From positions 62,001 through 126,000 of the forward strand of contig NZ_JAHBRX010000003.1 of NCBI RefSeq assembly GCF_018398335.1: a stretch of DNA of 64,000 nucleotides, written 5' to 3'. Position numbers and translations under genes: made by a program. Shown here piece after piece: positions 17,521-27,279 of the stretch. The notes under the pieces were generated by a model, which ran no database searches, had not been told where the DNA came from, and saw nothing but the letters and a program-made list of their open reading frames with translations. Each line of letters starts with the position of its first letter. The stretch's first letter is position 1. The DNA comes from Chelatococcus sp. HY11 (lineage in GTDB: Bacteria; Pseudomonadota; Alphaproteobacteria; Rhizobiales; Beijerinckiaceae).

Positions 17521-18627
17521 CTATGGCGTGACGGAACTGCCCGTCTCAGCTGCGGCCTCCACAGCCGCGATTAGCCGGTGCAAGGCGACCGCGTCGTCAA
17601 AGCTCGGAGCTGTGCGTGTCCCGTCCCGCAAATCCGCAGCCATCCTGGCGTAAGTGCACGCCACATTCCGGTGCACGACATCGTCCGGCCATCCGGCATA
17701 AAATGAGTTCGGGACGTCCACCGGCCGCATTTCTTGCTCGGCTCCGCGTCCCCCCTTGATGGCGAGCCTCACCATCTGGGCATGACCCGACGCACCCGTC
17801 ACCTGAATATCGCCTTCAGTGCCGTTGATCTCCCAGAGGAGGCCCGGGCCGCGTGCGGCCCCGCCACGATAATGGATGGAGATCGGAGCACCGCCTTCGA
17901 GCACGCCGCTCACCAATACCTGGTCGGGCGCGGTCATCGGTAAGGTTTCCCCCGTGTCAACAATTAGGGCTGACGTGCGCCGGTTGGCCAGGATCGCGGA
18001 TAGCGCGACGACATCCCCGAGGACGTCGCGGAGAGCTGCCAGAGTGTGGCCGAGAGGAATTGTCAGCATGGTGGCGCCGTTGGCGCGATCCAGCAGATAG
18101 GCGCCGGTTTTCTTCTGAGGGATTGAGGCTCCCCAGCCACCTGCCCGGGCGATAAGAGTCGTTGACAGGACTTCGCCCACGAAGCCATCTGCAATCAACT
18201 GGCGCAGATACGCGATCTCAGGGGCCACGCGCGCCTGCGTCCCGACGACGCCGAGCACGCCTTTCGAGCGCGCGATACCGGCCAGCTCCTGAGCCTCGGC
18301 GAGGCCGTTGCCTAGCGGCCATTCGCAATAGACATGCTTACCGGCGTCAACCGCCGCCTTCACAATCTCGAAATGATGCGGCACCTTCACGGTCACCGCG
18401 ACGATATCGACGGCCGGAGAAGCAACGAGCTCGGAGACGTCGGCGAACGCACGGGGAATATTGCAAGCCGCGGCCGCCGCTTCGGCGCTGGCGCGGCTGG
18501 TGTTGGCGACCCCGACGATTTCATAGTCGCGGGACAGCGCGCGAAGCGCCGGAATGTGGGCGCGAGCTGCCCAACTTCTTCCCGGTTGCAATCCGACGAT
18601 GCCCACGCCAAAGCGCCGTTCAGTCAT
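17521..18627 (-). CDS. Gfo/Idh/MocA-family oxidoreductase, Gal80-like
   Basis: A 368-aa protein with an N-terminal Rossmann fold (GVGIVGLQPGRSW), VDIVAVTVKVPHH and CEWPLGNGL where catalytic members have EKP. The substitution of Lys by Trp and the EWPLG form are typical of the Gal80p-like subgroup, so dehydrogenase activity is uncertain. ATG 18627 follows AGGGAG and is preferred to the frame start at 18783. It is transcribed towards the epoxide hydrolase with 173 bases between them. Its substrate is unknown. Confidence 0.85.
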   Translation of the reverse strand: MTERRFGVGIVGLQPGRSWAARAHIPALRALSRDYEIVGVANTSRASAEAAAAACNIPRAFADVSELVASPAVDIVAVTVKVPHHFEIVKAAVDAGKHVYCEWPLGNGLAEAQELAGIARSKGVLGVVGTQARVAPEIAYLRQLIADGFVGEVLSTTLIARAGGWGASIPQKKTGAYLLDRANGATMLTIPLGHTLAALRDVLGDVVALSAILANRRTSALIVDTGETLPMTAPDQVLVSGVLEGGAPISIHYRGGAARGPGLLWEINGTEGDIQVTGASGHAQMVRLAIKGGRGAEQEMRPVDVPNSFYAGWPDDVVHRNVACTYARMAADLRDGTRTAPSFDDAVALHRLIAAVEAAAETGSSVTP

Positions 18628-18887
18628 TGTTGTTCTCCCTGTCGACAAAGCGACCCCGCCGCAGGCTTGCAGGCTCGGTGCCGTCGCACTTGGTGGCACC
18701 AAGTGGATTGAGATTATCGTTGCATAAGAGAGGCCCTTCAGGTCGTAGCGCCGCAACTTGCTTGGCACTGCGGTCCTCGTCATATCTGCAAGGGCGCTAT
18801 GCGCTTAAGTACTGGAGCTTAGGTCTAGGTTGGAGGTGGCCGAAGAATTCGCTAGCGATCGGTTCAGGTGAGTCCATCTGGACAGAA

Positions 18888-19952
18888 TCAACTTGGAGTC
18901 TGTGCCGTGGCGGTTACCACACTCACGTCTGACAGACCGCCACCTACGCGCCGCACAACCCGCTGTTCGATCCGGCCAAAGATTGATTGGCCAGCCCAAT
19001 CTTTCATCTCAATCGCCACGATGTCGTCGAAGCGTAGGAACGGTGTGGCAGGAGCGCCGTGGAGGATAGTCTCGACGGACCGCGTCTCAGCGATGCATGA
19101 ATAGCCAAGGCCGCCTTCTGTTACCGGCTTTCCGCAGCCGCCGTCAGCATCCCGGTTCGAGATAGTTCCTGAGCCGATCAACGTGCCCGCCGACAGGCGA
19201 CGAGTCTTGGCTGCGTGCATGATGAGAGTCGGGAAATCAAACGTCATGTCGATACCCGCATTGGGCTTCCCCATCAGCTGGCCATTAACGAAGGACAGCA
19301 TCGGGAGATGAAGCAACCCGCCATCCCAAGCTGAACCGAGCTCATCCGGTGTCACTGCGACAGGCGACAGCGCGGAGGAGGGCTTGGCATGCACGAAGCC
19401 GAGCTCCTTCTTGATCTCTGACATCAGCACGATGCGCAGGGAGATGTCATTGACGAGCACTACGAGCTTGATTGCGGCAGCAGCTTCCTCGCGGGTTGGT
19501 GCCATCGGAACATCGTCAACTACGACAGCGATCTCGGCCTCGTAGTCGATGCCCCACCCCTCATCGTCCATTTCAATCGGGTCGCGGGGCGCAAGGAAGA
19601 TATCGGAGCCGCCCTGGTACATCAGCGGATCGGTCCAGAAGCTTTCCGGAACGACGGCTCCACGCGCCTGACGGACGAGTGCGACATGGTTTACATAGGC
19701 CGACCCATCCAGCCATTGATAGGCTCGGGGGAACGGCGAGGCGACGTACGCTTGATCGAACGGCACGGAAGCTAAAGAGCCTATTTCGAGCTGCCTTGAC
19801 AGTTCGCGCAGTCGAGGCTCTGTTGTGGCCCAATCATCAATTGCCGCTTGAAGTGTCGGGGCTACGGAGGTGGCATCGGCCATTCGCGTCAGGTCTCGCG
19901 AGACAGTCATCAAGCGGCCGTCGCGGCCATGTTTAAGAGAGGCGAGCTTCAT
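18888..19952 (-). CDS. fahA: Fumarylacetoacetase (fumarylacetoacetate hydrolase)
   Basis: A 354-aa enzyme for the last step of homogentisate degradation, giving fumarate and acetoacetate. MKLASLKHGRDGRL is the usual start of the bacterial form; the metal site includes DYEAEIAVVVDD, and NDISLR and GSGTISNRD are typical. ATG 19950-19952 lies four bases from the IS at 19957. Before insertion the start followed the hmgA stop by one base, so the two were translationally coupled. Its transcription now depends on read-through or a promoter in the IS. Confidence 0.92.
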   Translation of the reverse strand: MKLASLKHGRDGRLMTVSRDLTRMADATSVAPTLQAAIDDWATTEPRLRELSRQLEIGSLASVPFDQAYVASPFPRAYQWLDGSAYVNHVALVRQARGAVVPESFWTDPLMYQGGSDIFLAPRDPIEMDDEGWGIDYEAEIAVVVDDVPMAPTREEAAAAIKLVVLVNDISLRIVLMSEIKKELGFVHAKPSSALSPVAVTPDELGSAWDGGLLHLPMLSFVNGQLMGKPNAGIDMTFDFPTLIMHAAKTRRLSAGTLIGSGTISNRDADGGCGKPVTEGGLGYSCIAETRSVETILHGAPATPFLRFDDIVAIEMKDWAGQSIFGRIEQRVVRRVGGGLSDVSVVTATAQTPS

Positions 19953-19956
19953 CTTA

Positions 19957-20853
19957 GAGTCCGTTTGAGAATGGTCATGGATGGACACTTCTTCGGAGCA
20001 TGAGGCTGCCGAGAGCGAGGTGGATCATCGCCTCTGAAACGTCGATCCGCTTCTCATAATCGCGAACGAGCCGTTTCCAGCGCGTCATCCATCCGAAGGT
20101 GCGCTCGACGACCCAGCGTCTGGGCAGCACCTTGAAGCCCGGCTCCTTGTCGGAGCGACGGATGATCTCGAGGACGAAGTCCTGATATGCCGCGGCGTCC
20201 ATAAGGCGGGTGCGGTCGTAGGCACCGTCGGCAAACAGATGCTTGAGCCATGGCCATCGCTTGCGGACGGCCGCGACGATCGTTTGAGCACCGGCGCTGT
20301 CGGAGATGTCGGCAGTGGTCAGATTGACCATGAGCAACCTACCATCGGTATCGACGGCAATGTGCCGTTTACGACCGACCACCTTCTTACCGGCATCAAA
20401 GCCCCGCTTTTCCGCAGCTGGTGCCTTGATGGACTGGCTGTCAACGACGGCGGCCGTCGGGCTCTGTTCACGCCCTTCGCGCTCGCGGTCGAGCATCAGT
20501 GTGACGTCGTGGATCGTACGGAACAGTAGCCGGCGCACGAAGCGGCGGAACCACCAATACACCGTCTGCCAGGGCGGAAAGTCGTTCGGCAACATCCGCC
20601 ATCCACCACCTGTGCGCGCCAGATAGCGAAGCGCATCAAGCACATCACGCAGGTCCGTCGCCGGCTTGCGTCCACGCTTGGCCACCGGTGGTAGAAACGG
20701 CTCAACGAACAGCCATTCTTCGTCCGTCAGATCGGTCGGGTAGCGCTTCGATCGCTTCTCAAATCCAGCCATCCGGCTACGGCTCGCTCGGGTCCACATC
20801 CCAAGCTTGAATCATGACCCAGCCGTCACATCAACCCATTCTCAAACGGTCTC
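19957..20853 (-). mobile_element. IS5-family insertion sequence, copy 2
   Basis: An 897-bp element identical in transposase to copy 1, with the same imperfect terminal repeats. It is flanked by the 3-bp duplication TTA (19954-19956 and 20854-20856). The right TTA is also the stop codon (TAA) of hmgA, so the element sits exactly between hmgA and fahA without damaging either reading frame. Confidence 0.93.
19975..20799 (-). CDS. IS5-family transposase (single ORF)
   Basis: A 274-aa DDE transposase identical to the one at 13392-14216. Asp residues are in [10 protein letters not shown] and FADGAYD, and Glu in VVERTFGWM. The gene points the same way as hmgA and fahA, so transcription started at hmgA could pass through the element into fahA. 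Confidence 0.92.
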   Translation of the reverse strand: MWTRASRSRMAGFEKRSKRYPTDLTDEEWLFVEPFLPPVAKRGRKPATDLRDVLDALRYLARTGGGWRMLPNDFPPWQTVYWWFRRFVRRLLFRTIHDVTLMLDREREGREQSPTAAVVDSQSIKAPAAEKRGFDAGKKVVGRKRHIAVDTDGRLLMVNLTTADISDSAGAQTIVAAVRKRWPWLKHLFADGAYDRTRLMDAAAYQDFVLEIIRRSDKEPGFKVLPRRWVVERTFGWMTRWKRLVRDYEKRIDVSEAMIHLALGSLMLRRSVHP

Positions 20854-22230
20854 TTACCAGTTTCCTGAATCTGGGCGGGACGGATCGAAATGCTTTTTCA
20901 GTCCGTTCCAGCAATCAGCGTAGTTGTCCTGAAGCTGACCGCCCTCCGTCGCATATCGCGTGACGCGCTGCGCGAAACGGGTTTCGAACATGAAGGCGAG
21001 GCTTCCTTCCATCTTGGTCGGCTTCAATTCAGCAGCGCTCGCATGCTTGAAAACGCCGGCATCGGGCCCGTGAGGCAGCATCTGGTTGTGCAACGAAATG
21101 CCGCCCGGGTTGAACCCATTCGGGCGGGCCTCGTAGACGCCGTGGACGAGCCCCATGAACTCCGCCATCAGGTTGCGATGATACCAAGGCGGCCTGAAAG
21201 TGTCCTCTGCCACCGACCAGCGATCGGAAAAAATGACAAAATCGACGTTGGCGGTTCCGGGTGTCTCCGAAGGCGCTGTGAGCACGGTGAAGATCGATGG
21301 GTCGGGATGATCGAACAGTACGGCGTTTACTGGCGAGAAGCGCCGCAGATCATATTTGTACGGTGCGTAGTTGCCGTGCCAGGCCACGACATCCAGCGGC
21401 GACTGGCCGATGGTCGCGGAATAAAGTTCACCACCCCATTTCGCGTAGAGTGTCGATGGCTGTTCGACGTCCTCATAGGCTGCGACGGGGGTCAGAAAGT
21501 CGCGCGGGTTGGCGAGGCAGTTCGCCCCGATAGGTCCACGATCCGGTAGGGTGAAAGCGCCACCGTAGTTCTCGCAGACATAGGCTCGGGCGGGGCCATC
21601 GATCAACTCAACTCTGAACACCACACCCCGCGGGATGACGGCGACTTCGCTCGGATGAATCTCGATGCCGCCAAATTCGGTCCGGAAGCGCAAGCCACCC
21701 TGTTGAGCAACAACAAGCAACTCGCCGTCGGCATTAAACATATACTCGTTTACCATCGAGCGCGTGACGATTGCCACGTGGGCGGCCATGCCTGTCTGGG
21801 CGTCTGTGTCGCCAGCGGTCGTAATGGTGCGCAGCCCCGTCACAAAGGTCAGTGCCTCATCCGAGATGGGGATCGGATCCCAGCGCATTTGTGCGATCGG
21901 GAGATTGCTCTCGTCGCGAGCGGCTGGCGCCGAGCGTATGAGCCCCTTGTCGATCTTCTGGAATCGACCGGAATGCTTGACGCTTGGCCGAATGCGGTAC
22001 AACCACGACCGTTGATTCGTAGCTTGCGGCGCAGTGAAAGGAGAGCCCGACAACTGCTCAGCATAAAGGCCGTAGCTCAGCCGCTGCGGCGAGTTGCGGC
22101 CGACCGGCAAGGCACCCGGCAGTGACTCGGTCTCGAATGAGTTGCCGAAGCCCGACATATATCCTGGCGCCGTGGATATCTGTCCCGTGCGAGTGATTGC
22201 CATCTCGTCGTGTGTTGTCGGCTTGTTCAT
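20854..22230 (-). CDS. hmgA: Homogentisate 1,2-dioxygenase
   Basis: A 458-aa Fe(II) ring-cleavage dioxygenase converting homogentisate to maleylacetoacetate. It shows the family start region [24 protein letters not shown], and the iron-binding segment [14 protein letters not shown] 22230 is preceded by GGAGGGGG, which decides it over the longer frame to 22299. It reads away from the MarR regulator gene. The stop codon is formed by the IS target duplication, but the protein sequence is complete. Confidence 0.95.
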   Translation of the reverse strand: MNKPTTHDEMAITRTGQISTAPGYMSGFGNSFETESLPGALPVGRNSPQRLSYGLYAEQLSGSPFTAPQATNQRSWLYRIRPSVKHSGRFQKIDKGLIRSAPAARDESNLPIAQMRWDPIPISDEALTFVTGLRTITTAGDTDAQTGMAAHVAIVTRSMVNEYMFNADGELLVVAQQGGLRFRTEFGGIEIHPSEVAVIPRGVVFRVELIDGPARAYVCENYGGAFTLPDRGPIGANCLANPRDFLTPVAAYEDVEQPSTLYAKWGGELYSATIGQSPLDVVAWHGNYAPYKYDLRRFSPVNAVLFDHPDPSIFTVLTAPSETPGTANVDFVIFSDRWSVAEDTFRPPWYHRNLMAEFMGLVHGVYEARPNGFNPGGISLHNQMLPHGPDAGVFKHASAAELKPTKMEGSLAFMFETRFAQRVTRYATEGGQLQDNYADCWNGLKKHFDPSRPDSGNW

Positions 22231-22278
22231 CTGACCCCCTCCCTCCCCTATGCGGCAGTGCTGAAGTCGCATAGTCAC

Positions 22279-22294
22279 AGTTACAGATGTAACT
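22279..22294. promoter_or_regulatory. Palindromic operator between hmgA and the MarR gene
   Basis: AGTTACAGATGTAACT has 7-bp perfect half-sites around a 2-bp centre, in the intergenic region of two divergent genes. Size and symmetry fit a MarR-family dimer site. It lies about 49 bases upstream of the hmgA start, consistent with repression of hmgA and possibly autoregulation. Confidence 0.6.
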
Positions 22295-22371
22295 ATCAAG
22301 CTCGGGCAGGAAGAATGTCGGAGTGGTAACGCCCACAGCGACCGGCCGATTTTGGATGACGACAGACTCCC

Positions 22372-22887
22372 TTGAAGATTTGTGGGATGCAGGTTAGTCC
22401 TATTCGCAACAGTTGCGGGAAATGTCCGATCGCCGTGTCAGAGCTTCGTCTCGAGGTTTTCCTCCCCTATCGCTTGAGCAAAATTGCCATGGCGGTCTCG
22501 CGGCGGTTTAAGGAAGTCTATGGCAAGCAGTTCGAGCTCTCGATCCCCGAATGGCGTGTTTTGGCTACCATTGCCCAGTTTCAATCGATTTCCGCCAAGG
22601 AAATCGTCAAACATTCGGACATGCATAAGACCAAGGTGAGTCGGTCCATCGCTAAACTCGAGCGCAGGCGCTGGCTGAAACGTGAAAAAAATCAACTGAA
22701 CCGGCGTGAGGAAATACTTACCCTGACACTGTCCGGACGCCAGAATTACAAGAAATTGGTACCCCGTATGCGGGCGCTGGAGGAGGAATTGCTAGGGCTT
22801 CTGGGGTCAGACGCGTCGGCAATAGATGCACTCATGAACCGTCTCGAACAAGTGCTGCTCGATTCCAGACGCGTAAGCGGTAGCTGA
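22372..22887 (+). CDS. MarR-family transcriptional regulator, probable homogentisate-pathway regulator
   Basis: A 171-aa protein with a MarR winged helix-turn-helix: [14 protein letters not shown]-type helix, [24 protein letters not shown] (recognition helix), wing [19 protein letters not shown], and C-terminal dimerisation helices. It is divergent from hmgA with a palindrome between them, the arrangement of HmgR-type repressors. The start is uncertain: ATG 22372, ATG 22387 or later in-frame codons are all possible. The ligand, perhaps homogentisate, is inferred from context. Confidence 0.85.
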   Translation: MKICGMQVSPIRNSCGKCPIAVSELRLEVFLPYRLSKIAMAVSRRFKEVYGKQFELSIPEWRVLATIAQFQSISAKEIVKHSDMHKTKVSRSIAKLERRRWLKREKNQLNRREEILTLTLSGRQNYKKLVPRMRALEEELLGLLGSDASAIDALMNRLEQVLLDSRRVSGS

Positions 22888-23052
22888 CTGTTGACGCAAT
22901 GCAGGCGCGAGGGGCGTTGTCATGTGGGAGCAGTACTTGTTCCGACCTCATGTCGGCACTGCCGAATGGTGTTTGGCGTAACCGAGAATGAAATCAAAGT
23001 TTGTACGAAGCCGACAATTCGGATGCGGACAAGTGTTCCCGCTCGATTTTGT

Positions 23053-24134
23053 TCAGTGAAGACTCAGGAGGTGTTCCCTGCTGAACGAGAGCAATTCTTC
23101 TGCGTTGCCATGACGAATGCGAAGGGTCCAATCGGGGTTCGAAATCAACGACCGGCCCACGGCGATGATGTCGAAGTCGCCTCTGGCGATCCCGTCTAGA
23201 ACGGCGTCGAGCGTCTTGAGACTGAGAGCGCCCGCAGCGATCCCGGTGACGTCGGCCTTGAAGTCAAGGTCGAGCGTGACCGAACCGACCGCCATGGTCG
23301 GCTTGCCGGTCACCTTCTTTGTCCATTTCGCAAGATTGTCGGGGCTGCCGGGAAAGGCAGGCGTATCGAACCGACGGGTCGAACAATCGAAAAGGTCCAC
23401 GCCCGCGTCCACCAACGGACTGAGGCAAGCTGGGCCCCGTAATCGTAGATCTTCCATTGCGAATAGCGAAAGACAATCGGAAACCCGGGGCCGCCCCGTC
23501 GGCGGCACTCGCGGACGACCTCCGTGGCGAATCGGGTCCGCTCCGCAATTCCGCCGCCGTAGGCGTCGCTTCGACGGTTCGTGAAGTTCCAAAGGAACTG
23601 ATCGAGCAGGTAACCATGAGCTCCATGCAGTTCTATCCCGTCGAAGCCAAGTCTTGCGGCAGCCGCCGTCGCGTCGCCGAAATCGGCAATCGTCTCGTCG
23701 ATCTGCTTTTGGGTCATAGGCGCGCCAACCGTTTCTCCAAGCCCTGTAAGGCCGGATGGCCCAATCATTTCCGCTTTGCTTTTGATGGTATTGGGATTGA
23801 TCACCGTATCCGTCTGCTGGATGCCGACGTGCCAGAGCTGCGGCATGATCGAAGCGCCTGCGGCATGAACGGCGTCAACCACGCTCTTCCAACCCGCCAA
23901 GGCATCATTGCCGTAAAATCGGGGAATGAACTCGTTGCGCATTCCGACGCGATTGATGGCCGCACCCTCCGTCAGTATAAGTCCCGTTCCCCCCTCGGCG
24001 CGCCGCCGATAATAGTCAACCACGTCTTGCGACGGCACCCCTCCTGGGCAAAATTCGCGAGTCATCGGGGCCATCGCAATCCTGTTTGGCAACCGGAGAT
24101 CGCCGAGGGCGAACGGCTCGAACAGCGAATCCAT
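23053..24134 (-). pseudogene. NADH:flavin oxidoreductase / old yellow enzyme, frameshifted
   Basis: The N-terminal part (ATG 24134) is intact: LFEPFALGDLRLPNRIAMAPMTR, QLWHVG, GFDGIELHGAHGYLLDQFLW and TNRRSDAYGG, all FMN-binding OYE motifs. After RYSQWKIYDYGAQLA near 23430 the frame is lost. The family continues in another frame with PLVDAGVDLFDCSTRRF and later IIAVGRSLISNPDW up to 23053. About ten residues expected at the junction are missing, so a small out-of-frame deletion at about 23425-23440 is likely. The gene is probably dead unless this is a sequencing error. Confidence 0.85.
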
Positions 24135-24325
24135 CGCGCCTTCGAGAACATTGGCTGCTTTCCCGTCAGTCATTCGACAATCCCATGCTAGATAAATAGG
24201 ACAAAGCGTCTCGCGTAGCTTTCGGCGTCCGGGCCCGATGCCGCCTCGTTGCTCGACGGAACACTTTGACGGTCTTCGTCTGCGAACACCCCTATCGACC
24301 GATAGGCAGATAAACCGGGGGGCGG

Positions 24326-25189
24326 AGTGGCGATTGCCGGTTCCAGTTTACCGTGACGACCTACACCCCGCTGCACGCGACCAAATTGCCCTTGCGTGTC
24401 TGGCTGAAAGCGATGTGGCTGCTGCTGCAATCGGATAAAGGATTGTCCTCGGTACGTCTGGCCGAGACGCTTGGGGTAAGCCAGCCCACGGCCTGGCGGA
24501 TGGGACATGCGCTACGCCTTATGGTGGCGCGAGAGAACATGCTTGCTGGCACGGTAGAGACCCACCCTTTCTATCGGAGGAAGATCCAGAAAGGAGCCGG
24601 ATGAGCCACCTCCGGGACGGGGCCGGAAAGGTCGGGTGAAGACAGATAAAACACCGGTCATGGCGATGGTGCAGCGACTGACCGACGTCACACCCGGAAC
24701 TCCGGCCGGTGAAGCGCGTGCCGCGGTCGTGACCGGTCTTTCGTCGCGCGCGGCCGAACGTGCGATTGAACCGCAGATCAAGCCCAACGCCCATTTGATG
24801 AGTGATAAAGCGAAGGCATTCATGGCCTTGGCGAGAGTTTTCCCAGGCATGAGACGGTGAAGCATTCCAGTCACGAATATGTTCGCGGCACTGTCCACGT
24901 CAATTCGGTAGAGGGCTACAATTCCCGCGTTCGACGGACCATCGCTGGCGTTTTTCACCACACCAGTCCGCAACATGCCGATCTGTATTTCCATGAAATC
25001 GGATTTCGCTGGTCCCAGCGGATGGTCACCGGAAGTGTCATCCGGAGAACCCGTAGTGGTCGGGAAATCTTGAAAACTCACTGGTCACGGGTGCCGCCGG
25101 CGATGCAATTGCCGAATGTTTTTGCACCGCCACGGGACGTCAGATGCGCCGCAACCCGGATGGCGGTATCATCATTAAATCAGCTGTAG
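24326..25189 (+). pseudogene. IS1595-family (ISXO2-like) transposase, broken
   Basis: Three frames in order match one ISXO2-like DDE transposase. First come a zinc-ribbon remnant and LHATKLPLRVWLKAMWLL...SVRLAETLGVSQPTAWRMGHALR (24326-24604). The middle part is KTDKTPVMAMVQR...MSDKAKAFMALARVF (24636-24860). The last part is HSSHEYVRGTVHVNSVEGYNSRVRRTIAGVFHHTSP (24857 on). The frames are disjoint and part of the catalytic region (first Asp-Glu segment) is lost, so it is inactive. Exact IS ends were not identified. Confidence 0.78.
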
Positions 25190-25480
25190 CTGTCTTTGGT
25201 TGATAAGGGCGTGACACGCTAAGCCAGAACGAACCAGAAACTCTGCTTTTTACAGGCGCCTGAGGTACGATGTCGTGATAGGTCGTACAGGCGACCGCGC
25301 TGGTTCACCAGTCAGCTTCAGGGATTCGTTTTGCCCCTCCTCTATCCGTCTGATGCACCAAGCGAGGGAGATTGAACCAGGCATTTGATGGATCGATCTT
25401 GGCGTGCGGATCGACTTCTGACGTCCCGGCAAGCTCGCGGGGTAATGCGCACATCTTGAGACTGCGGACATGCAAGCTCT
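25190..25480. other. Gap with no recognised gene
   Basis: Between the IS1595 remnant and the P450 gene only short minus-strand frames occur (for example 25305-25502), with no recognisable family, ribosome-binding site or repeat. The stretch probably includes the lost end of the IS1595 element. Confidence 0.4.
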
Positions 25481-26731
25481 CTAGCGTCGCTGCTTCACCC
25501 ATATTGGGCGGTATGAACGGAACATGAAGCCCTTCAACGCTGGTTTATTGCCGGGCACCAAGGCGAGGTTTGGAAAGCGCTCCAGAGCCTGGCCTATCGC
25601 TTCGATTAATTCAGCACGAGCAAGATTCGCACCCGGACAGGAGCGCGGCCCGGTGTTGAATGTGTAGTGCGTTCGACCATTCTTCCGATCGAGATCGGCC
25701 GCGTGGGGGCACTGAAACTGCGCCGGATCCCGGTTGGCCGCCTGAAGGATAGAGATGACCATATCGCCACTCGCGATTTTCTGGCCACCGAGCTCGGCAT
25801 CGACGGTTGCCCGGCGAGGACGGAACTGCACGCTGCCATTCAGGCGCAGAACTTCCTCAACGAATCGGCTCGTCGTGGCGGAATCACCACTTCGAACGTT
25901 ATTCAAGAGCTTAGGATCCGTGAGCAGCATGTTGAACCCGTTGGCGATCGACAGAGTCGTCGTGTCCGAGCCCGCGAATAGCAATCGTCGACACGCGTCG
26001 AGAGTGTCTGTCTCATTCCAGTCCGGGAAGATTGTTTTGCCGCCGGCCCAAAGGCGGCTGATGAAATCGGTGCCTGTGCCCGCCTTCCGCTCCTTTGCCA
26101 ATGGAAGGAGCATCGCATTCAGTACTTCTGCCGCGGCGACGGCTCGCTCCTGAATTGCTTTGGCTTCGGCGGAAGCCTCGCCCTCGAGCTGGAGGGAGTT
26201 AGCGACGTTTGCGAACTCGGCGATACGGTCGTTCAGGCCCTTGATGATAGCGAGCTGTTCGGGGCTGCGATCCGGCAAGTCCATCAAACGCGCAAAGATG
26301 GCGACAGGGATGCGCTCCGCGTAGTCATCCACGATATCGAACGTATCCCGCTTCTCCAGGCCATCCAGAAGCTCCTTTACAACCGGAACGACGACATCCT
26401 CCCGGTAACGAGCGACCCATTGGGGAGACAGTAGTTCCCGAAGCCACCAGCGGTGCATCGCCCGGTGCAGGTCTCCGGTCAAAAACTGGAATGAGCGAGG
26501 ATTGTTAAGACGCAGAGCCCGGTAACCTTCTCCCGCCTTCATGGAGAGATAAGGTTGCGCGAAAGTCGAGTCGTCCATCATTACAGCCTTGAGGGCTTCT
26601 GCGCCGACGACCAACCATGCATTCATCCGGTCATCCCACACGACATCTCCTCGTGAGCGCAACTCCTCGTAAAACGGATGAGGATCGGTATCAACAGTGT
26701 CCAAGTAGCTCTCAGCCAAGTCAAACGTCAT
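25481..26731 (-). CDS. Cytochrome P450
   Basis: A 416-aa soluble bacterial P450. The I-helix is LLFAGSDTTTLS (oxygen activation), the ExxR motif is EVLR, and the heme-binding loop is FNTGPRSCPGANLARAE with the proximal Cys. ATG 26731 follows AGGAGAG; the frame to 26833 is leader. It is divergent from a [2Fe-2S] ferredoxin gene 210 bases away, and a matching reductase lies at 31860, so it is a class I three-component monooxygenase. It may hydroxylate the substrate of this region; the substrate is unknown. Confidence 0.93.
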   Translation of the reverse strand: MTFDLAESYLDTVDTDPHPFYEELRSRGDVVWDDRMNAWLVVGAEALKAVMMDDSTFAQPYLSMKAGEGYRALRLNNPRSFQFLTGDLHRAMHRWWLRELLSPQWVARYREDVVVPVVKELLDGLEKRDTFDIVDDYAERIPVAIFARLMDLPDRSPEQLAIIKGLNDRIAEFANVANSLQLEGEASAEAKAIQERAVAAAEVLNAMLLPLAKERKAGTGTDFISRLWAGGKTIFPDWNETDTLDACRRLLFAGSDTTTLSIANGFNMLLTDPKLLNNVRSGDSATTSRFVEEVLRLNGSVQFRPRRATVDAELGGQKIASGDMVISILQAANRDPAQFQCPHAADLDRKNGRTHYTFNTGPRSCPGANLARAELIEAIGQALERFPNLALVPGNKPALKGFMFRSYRPIWVKQRR

Positions 26732-26940
26732 CTTTCTCTCCTGATCCCCGGCACGCAAACCGATGCGCAGGGCGCCCGTCGGAACGGGCGCGAAACTTTC
26801 CCTACAAGGCAGCCGTTTTGGGCAACGCGTCACCTATCTTTCAGCAGGTGCGGCCGGGGCAGCAGATCCGCACTATACCGTCCATAAGGTGCGCCACGCA
26901 GCCGATGCGTGACCTCAGATCAACAGTTCCGAGAGCTACA

Positions 26941-27264
26941 ATGCCCCAAGTTACTTATGTTAATCAGGACGGATCATCCAATCACATTGAAGCCACACCG
27001 GGCCAATCCGTTATGCAGATTGCGGTCAGGAATGGAATCGATGGCATCGTCGCGGAATGTGGAGGCGCGCTCATGTGCGCCACCTGTCACGCATATGTTT
27101 TACCGGAGGATGCGGGCCTCTTTCCGCCGCCCTCGGAAATCGAGAACGAAATGCTTGAAATGACAACCGCGCCGCGCACAGAGTTTAGTCGCCTGTGCTG
27201 CCAGTTGGTGATTGAAAAGAATCACGATAACGTGACAGTTTTCCTTCCTGAAAGCCAGACATGA
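26941..27264 (+). CDS. [2Fe-2S] ferredoxin (putidaredoxin type)
   Basis: A 107-aa plant/putidaredoxin-type ferredoxin with the cluster ligands in ECGGALMCATCHAY and a distal Cys in SRLCCQLVI. PQVTYVNQDGSSNHIEATPGQS is a typical start. ATG 26941 is preceded by a long open frame without family similarity, so the shorter start is used. It would shuttle electrons from the reductase at 31860 to the P450 at 25481. Confidence 0.93.
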   Translation: MPQVTYVNQDGSSNHIEATPGQSVMQIAVRNGIDGIVAECGGALMCATCHAYVLPEDAGLFPPPSEIENEMLEMTTAPRTEFSRLCCQLVIEKNHDNVTVFLPESQT

Positions 27265-27279
27265 CAGGTGGCTGGGGTC

